From Sphingobium sp. (GTDB lineage: Bacteria > Pseudomonadota > Alphaproteobacteria > Sphingomonadales > Sphingomonadaceae), in the NCBI GenBank assembly GCA_003248935.1, contig QFQF01000039.1, forward strand, positions 1 through 6,437: a DNA stretch of 6,437 nt. Direction: 5' to 3'. The notes beneath the pieces are model-generated. The model was not told where the DNA came from. It saw only the letters and a list, made by a program, of their open reading frames with translations, and did no database searches. A program made the position numbers and the translations under genes. This document shows, piece after piece, positions 5,223 to 6,437 of this stretch; position 1 is the stretch's first letter; every line of letters starts with the position of its first letter.

Positions 5223-5246
5223 CGGCCCCGCAAAACCGCGGGGCCG
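5223..5246 (+). other. Intercistronic hairpin, 9-bp perfect stem
   Basis: CGGCCCCGC (5223-5231) pairs perfectly with GCGGGGCCG (5238-5246) around the loop AAAACC. It lies in the middle of the 94-nt gap between the coiled-coil gene and the next gene and has no T-run. The rest of the gap holds the ribosome site AGGTGA close to the next ATG. Confidence 0.75.
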
Positions 5247-5271
5247 TCAACCTTCTTCCACAGGTGACCGC

Positions 5272-5685
5272 ATGGCAACGTTCGATTCGGGCGATCTCAC
5301 CCCGCCTCATGTCCACCTTGTTCCCCTCTCACCTCCCCGGCCCCGACTCACCCCGGAACTGATCCGCGCCGCCGAGCTACTCGCACCCGCGCCCGAGGAC
5401 GTGCGGAAGCTCCCCCCCATCCCGACCGTGCTCGGCGGTCCCGACCTCAGCACGGCGCGGGTCCGGGGGCGCGGGCTGACGGCCCCGGAAGTGATGTGTG
5501 ACACGCAGTACGAAGCCGTCACCCTCCGGTTCGAGGACGCGAACAACCCCGCCTTCTGGCTCGAAGTGGAGTTGACCACTGCCCACGTTGCCGAGCTGCT
5601 GGCACGCACGTTGAGGATGCGGGCCATGTCCGAAGCCGCTGAGCTGGACATGCTGAAACGTATCGCTCAGTTCCCGCCGCGTTAG
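5272..5685 (+). CDS. Unknown protein (137 aa)
   Basis: The product is not recognised. The first 70 residues are rich in Pro and Arg with one likely helix (27-38) and look flexible. Residues 74-136 look folded: two strands (YEAVTLRFED and AFWLEVELT, 80-102) followed by a long amphipathic helix (103-134) rich in Ala, Leu and Arg. This strand-strand-helix end could bind a partner or nucleic acid, but no motif supports a specific job. AGGTGA lies 4 nt before the ATG. The frame is open farther upstream without a supported start, and that part overlaps the preceding gene. Confidence 0.78.
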   Translation: MATFDSGDLTPPHVHLVPLSPPRPRLTPELIRAAELLAPAPEDVRKLPPIPTVLGGPDLSTARVRGRGLTAPEVMCDTQYEAVTLRFEDANNPAFWLEVELTTAHVAELLARTLRMRAMSEAAELDMLKRIAQFPPR

Positions 5686-5695
5686 GCGTCGTCCT

Positions 5696-5727
5696 GGGGC
5701 GTGCGCGGGAATCTTCGCGCACGCTCC
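5696..5727 (+). other. Intercistronic hairpin, 12-bp stem
   Basis: GCGTGCGCG (5699-5707) pairs exactly with CGCGCACGC (5716-5724); three outer pairs including one G-U extend the stem to 5696-5727. The loop is GGAATCTT. It begins 11 nt after the stop of the preceding gene and has no T-run. The sequence is unlike the other gap hairpins. Confidence 0.75.
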
Positions 5728-5777
5728 GGCTTCCTGGTTTGACCTACCACGTCTCACCCAACCACAGGGGAAACAAG

Positions 5778-6278
5778 GTGAACACGGATCAAATGGAGCA
5801 AGCAGTTCAAGCCAACTTCAAAGACAGGCTCGCGGTCCTGGCGCTCATTGACGCGATCGAAGATGACGGCCACGTGTCCCACTCGGTCGCCGTGCGGCGC
5901 GCGGTGCAGGTGCGGAGGGAAGCCAAGCGGGCCGCCCTCCGCCGGCTGGCCGCGGAGTACCTGAGCCCGCATTATGCGGGATTCTCCGAAATCCGGGACA
6001 ACATCGGCGTAGTATGTTCGATCCCGCCCGGCGCGCCGTTTGCGCTCGAAATGGTGGACCGTGGGCCGCGGATCTGGTGTGAGACGTTCACTGACGAGCG
6101 CGACGAGTGGGGGTTCCCCCGGCGCGTGGTGAAGCTCCGCCCCGCCGTCGTCCTGGTGCTGGTGAAGATCATTCAAGAACTGAATGAGGACACCAGCACG
6201 CTGGAAACCATCTGGCGCAACGCGAAGGTGAAGTACCTGCACAAGAAGGGCGGCCAGCACGATCCGCCCGGCCCGTGA
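5778..6278 (+). CDS. Unknown protein, GTG start, basic helical N-half (166 aa)
   Basis: The product is not recognised. GTG at 5778 is preceded by AGGGGA (5766-5771) at 6 nt, and the opening GTGAACAC is the same as that of the gene at 2088. A TTG at 5739 lacks a ribosome site. Residues 1-65 are mostly helical and very rich in Arg and Ala (RRAVQVRREAKRAALRR, 40-56), which suggests nucleic-acid contact. Residues 70-125 look like a small alpha/beta part (IGVVCSIPPG, IWCETF), then comes a hydrophobic helix (122-135, VVLVLVKIIQEL) and a basic tail. In a genome without a recognisable replication gene this basic protein is one candidate for DNA handling, but there is no catalytic motif. It is the last gene of the operon. 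Confidence 0.78.
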   Translation: MNTDQMEQAVQANFKDRLAVLALIDAIEDDGHVSHSVAVRRAVQVRREAKRAALRRLAAEYLSPHYAGFSEIRDNIGVVCSIPPGAPFALEMVDRGPRIWCETFTDERDEWGFPRRVVKLRPAVVLVLVKIIQELNEDTSTLETIWRNAKVKYLHKKGGQHDPPGP

Positions 6279-6308
6279 ATCACTCCCGCCCGGAGGGGAT
6301 AGCGGAAT

Positions 6309-6327
6309 CTGCGGCGCAACGCCGCGG
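6309..6327 (+). other. Hairpin after the last gene
   Basis: GCGGCG (6311-6316) pairs with CGCCGC (6320-6325) around a CAA loop, extended by one wobble and one C-G pair. It has no T-run. The strong terminator that should close the operon comes later, at 86-113 across the junction. Confidence 0.6.
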
Positions 6328-6338
6328 GTGACTCTCAG

Positions 6339-6437
6339 CCCTCCAAATGTGCTCGAAGGGTCCGCGATTGCTCCGCACGGGTTGCTGCACCCGCGGACCC
6401 TTCAACCCACCAGCACAGCAAGTACCCTCCCGGGCGG
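6339..6437. repeat. Terminal direct repeat, right copy
   Basis: This is the exact second copy of positions 1-99. It ends in the middle of the terminator hairpin that is completed at 98-113 in the left copy, so the sequence is continuous across the junction if the molecule is circular. Confidence 0.9.

Noticed and set aside
1..6437. CRISPR array, tRNA or rRNA genes, transposase or inverted-repeat insertion sequence
   Set aside because: No regularly spaced repeats, cloverleaf-like sequences, transposase-like products or flanking target duplications were seen on either strand.

Overview
The window reads as one complete small circular element. The first and last 99 bases (1-99 and 6339-6437) are identical, so the molecule most simply closes into a circle of 6338 bp. 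It is GC-rich, every credible gene is on the + strand, and genes are packed head to tail with short gaps and good Shine-Dalgarno sites. The gene content is that of a small, probably tailless, phage or phage-like element, with likely virion proteins, a glycine-rich adhesin and a cysteine-rich nucleic-acid-binding candidate. The host cannot be fixed from sequence. High GC, codon choice and the protein style would fit a Gemmata-like planctomycete, but this is a weak inference.

Layout. On the circle, 6279-6338 plus 1-431 is one non-coding control region of about 490 nt. It holds a perfect 12-bp hairpin (17-65), a strong intrinsic terminator (86-113) that should end the operon transcript coming round from 6278, a promoter (133-162), an approximately 100-nt three-hairpin RNA ending in a second strong terminator (227-268), and an AT-rich island (319-365). 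Nine reading frames follow: a Cys-rich protein (432-1139), a Gly/Pro-rich hydrophobic protein (1196-2071), a small beta-rich protein (2088-2504), a probable main virion protein (2611-3480), a Cys-rich and PPC-like extension in the -1 frame (to 4199), a glycine-rich adhesin-like protein (4282-4935), a 64-aa coiled-coil protein (4983-5177), and two unknown proteins (5272-5685 and 5778-6278).

Main result. Where the 2611-3480 gene meets the next frame there is a textbook-looking -1 programmed frameshift site: slippery heptamer C CCT TTC (3432-3438), a 6-nt spacer, then a perfect 8-bp stem (3445-3452 with 3481-3488). Codon third-position GC shifts from one frame to the other at this spot. The site predicts a 289-aa short protein with an Arg-rich tail and a rarer, approximately 529-aa long form carrying the Cys-rich and PPC-like domains, probably for display on the particle surface.

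Other notable points: almost every gap between genes holds a different GC-rich hairpin with no U-tract, and no replication initiator, integrase, packaging ATPase or lysis gene can be recognised. The element may rely on the host or a helper for replication, or may encode unrecognised proteins for these jobs.
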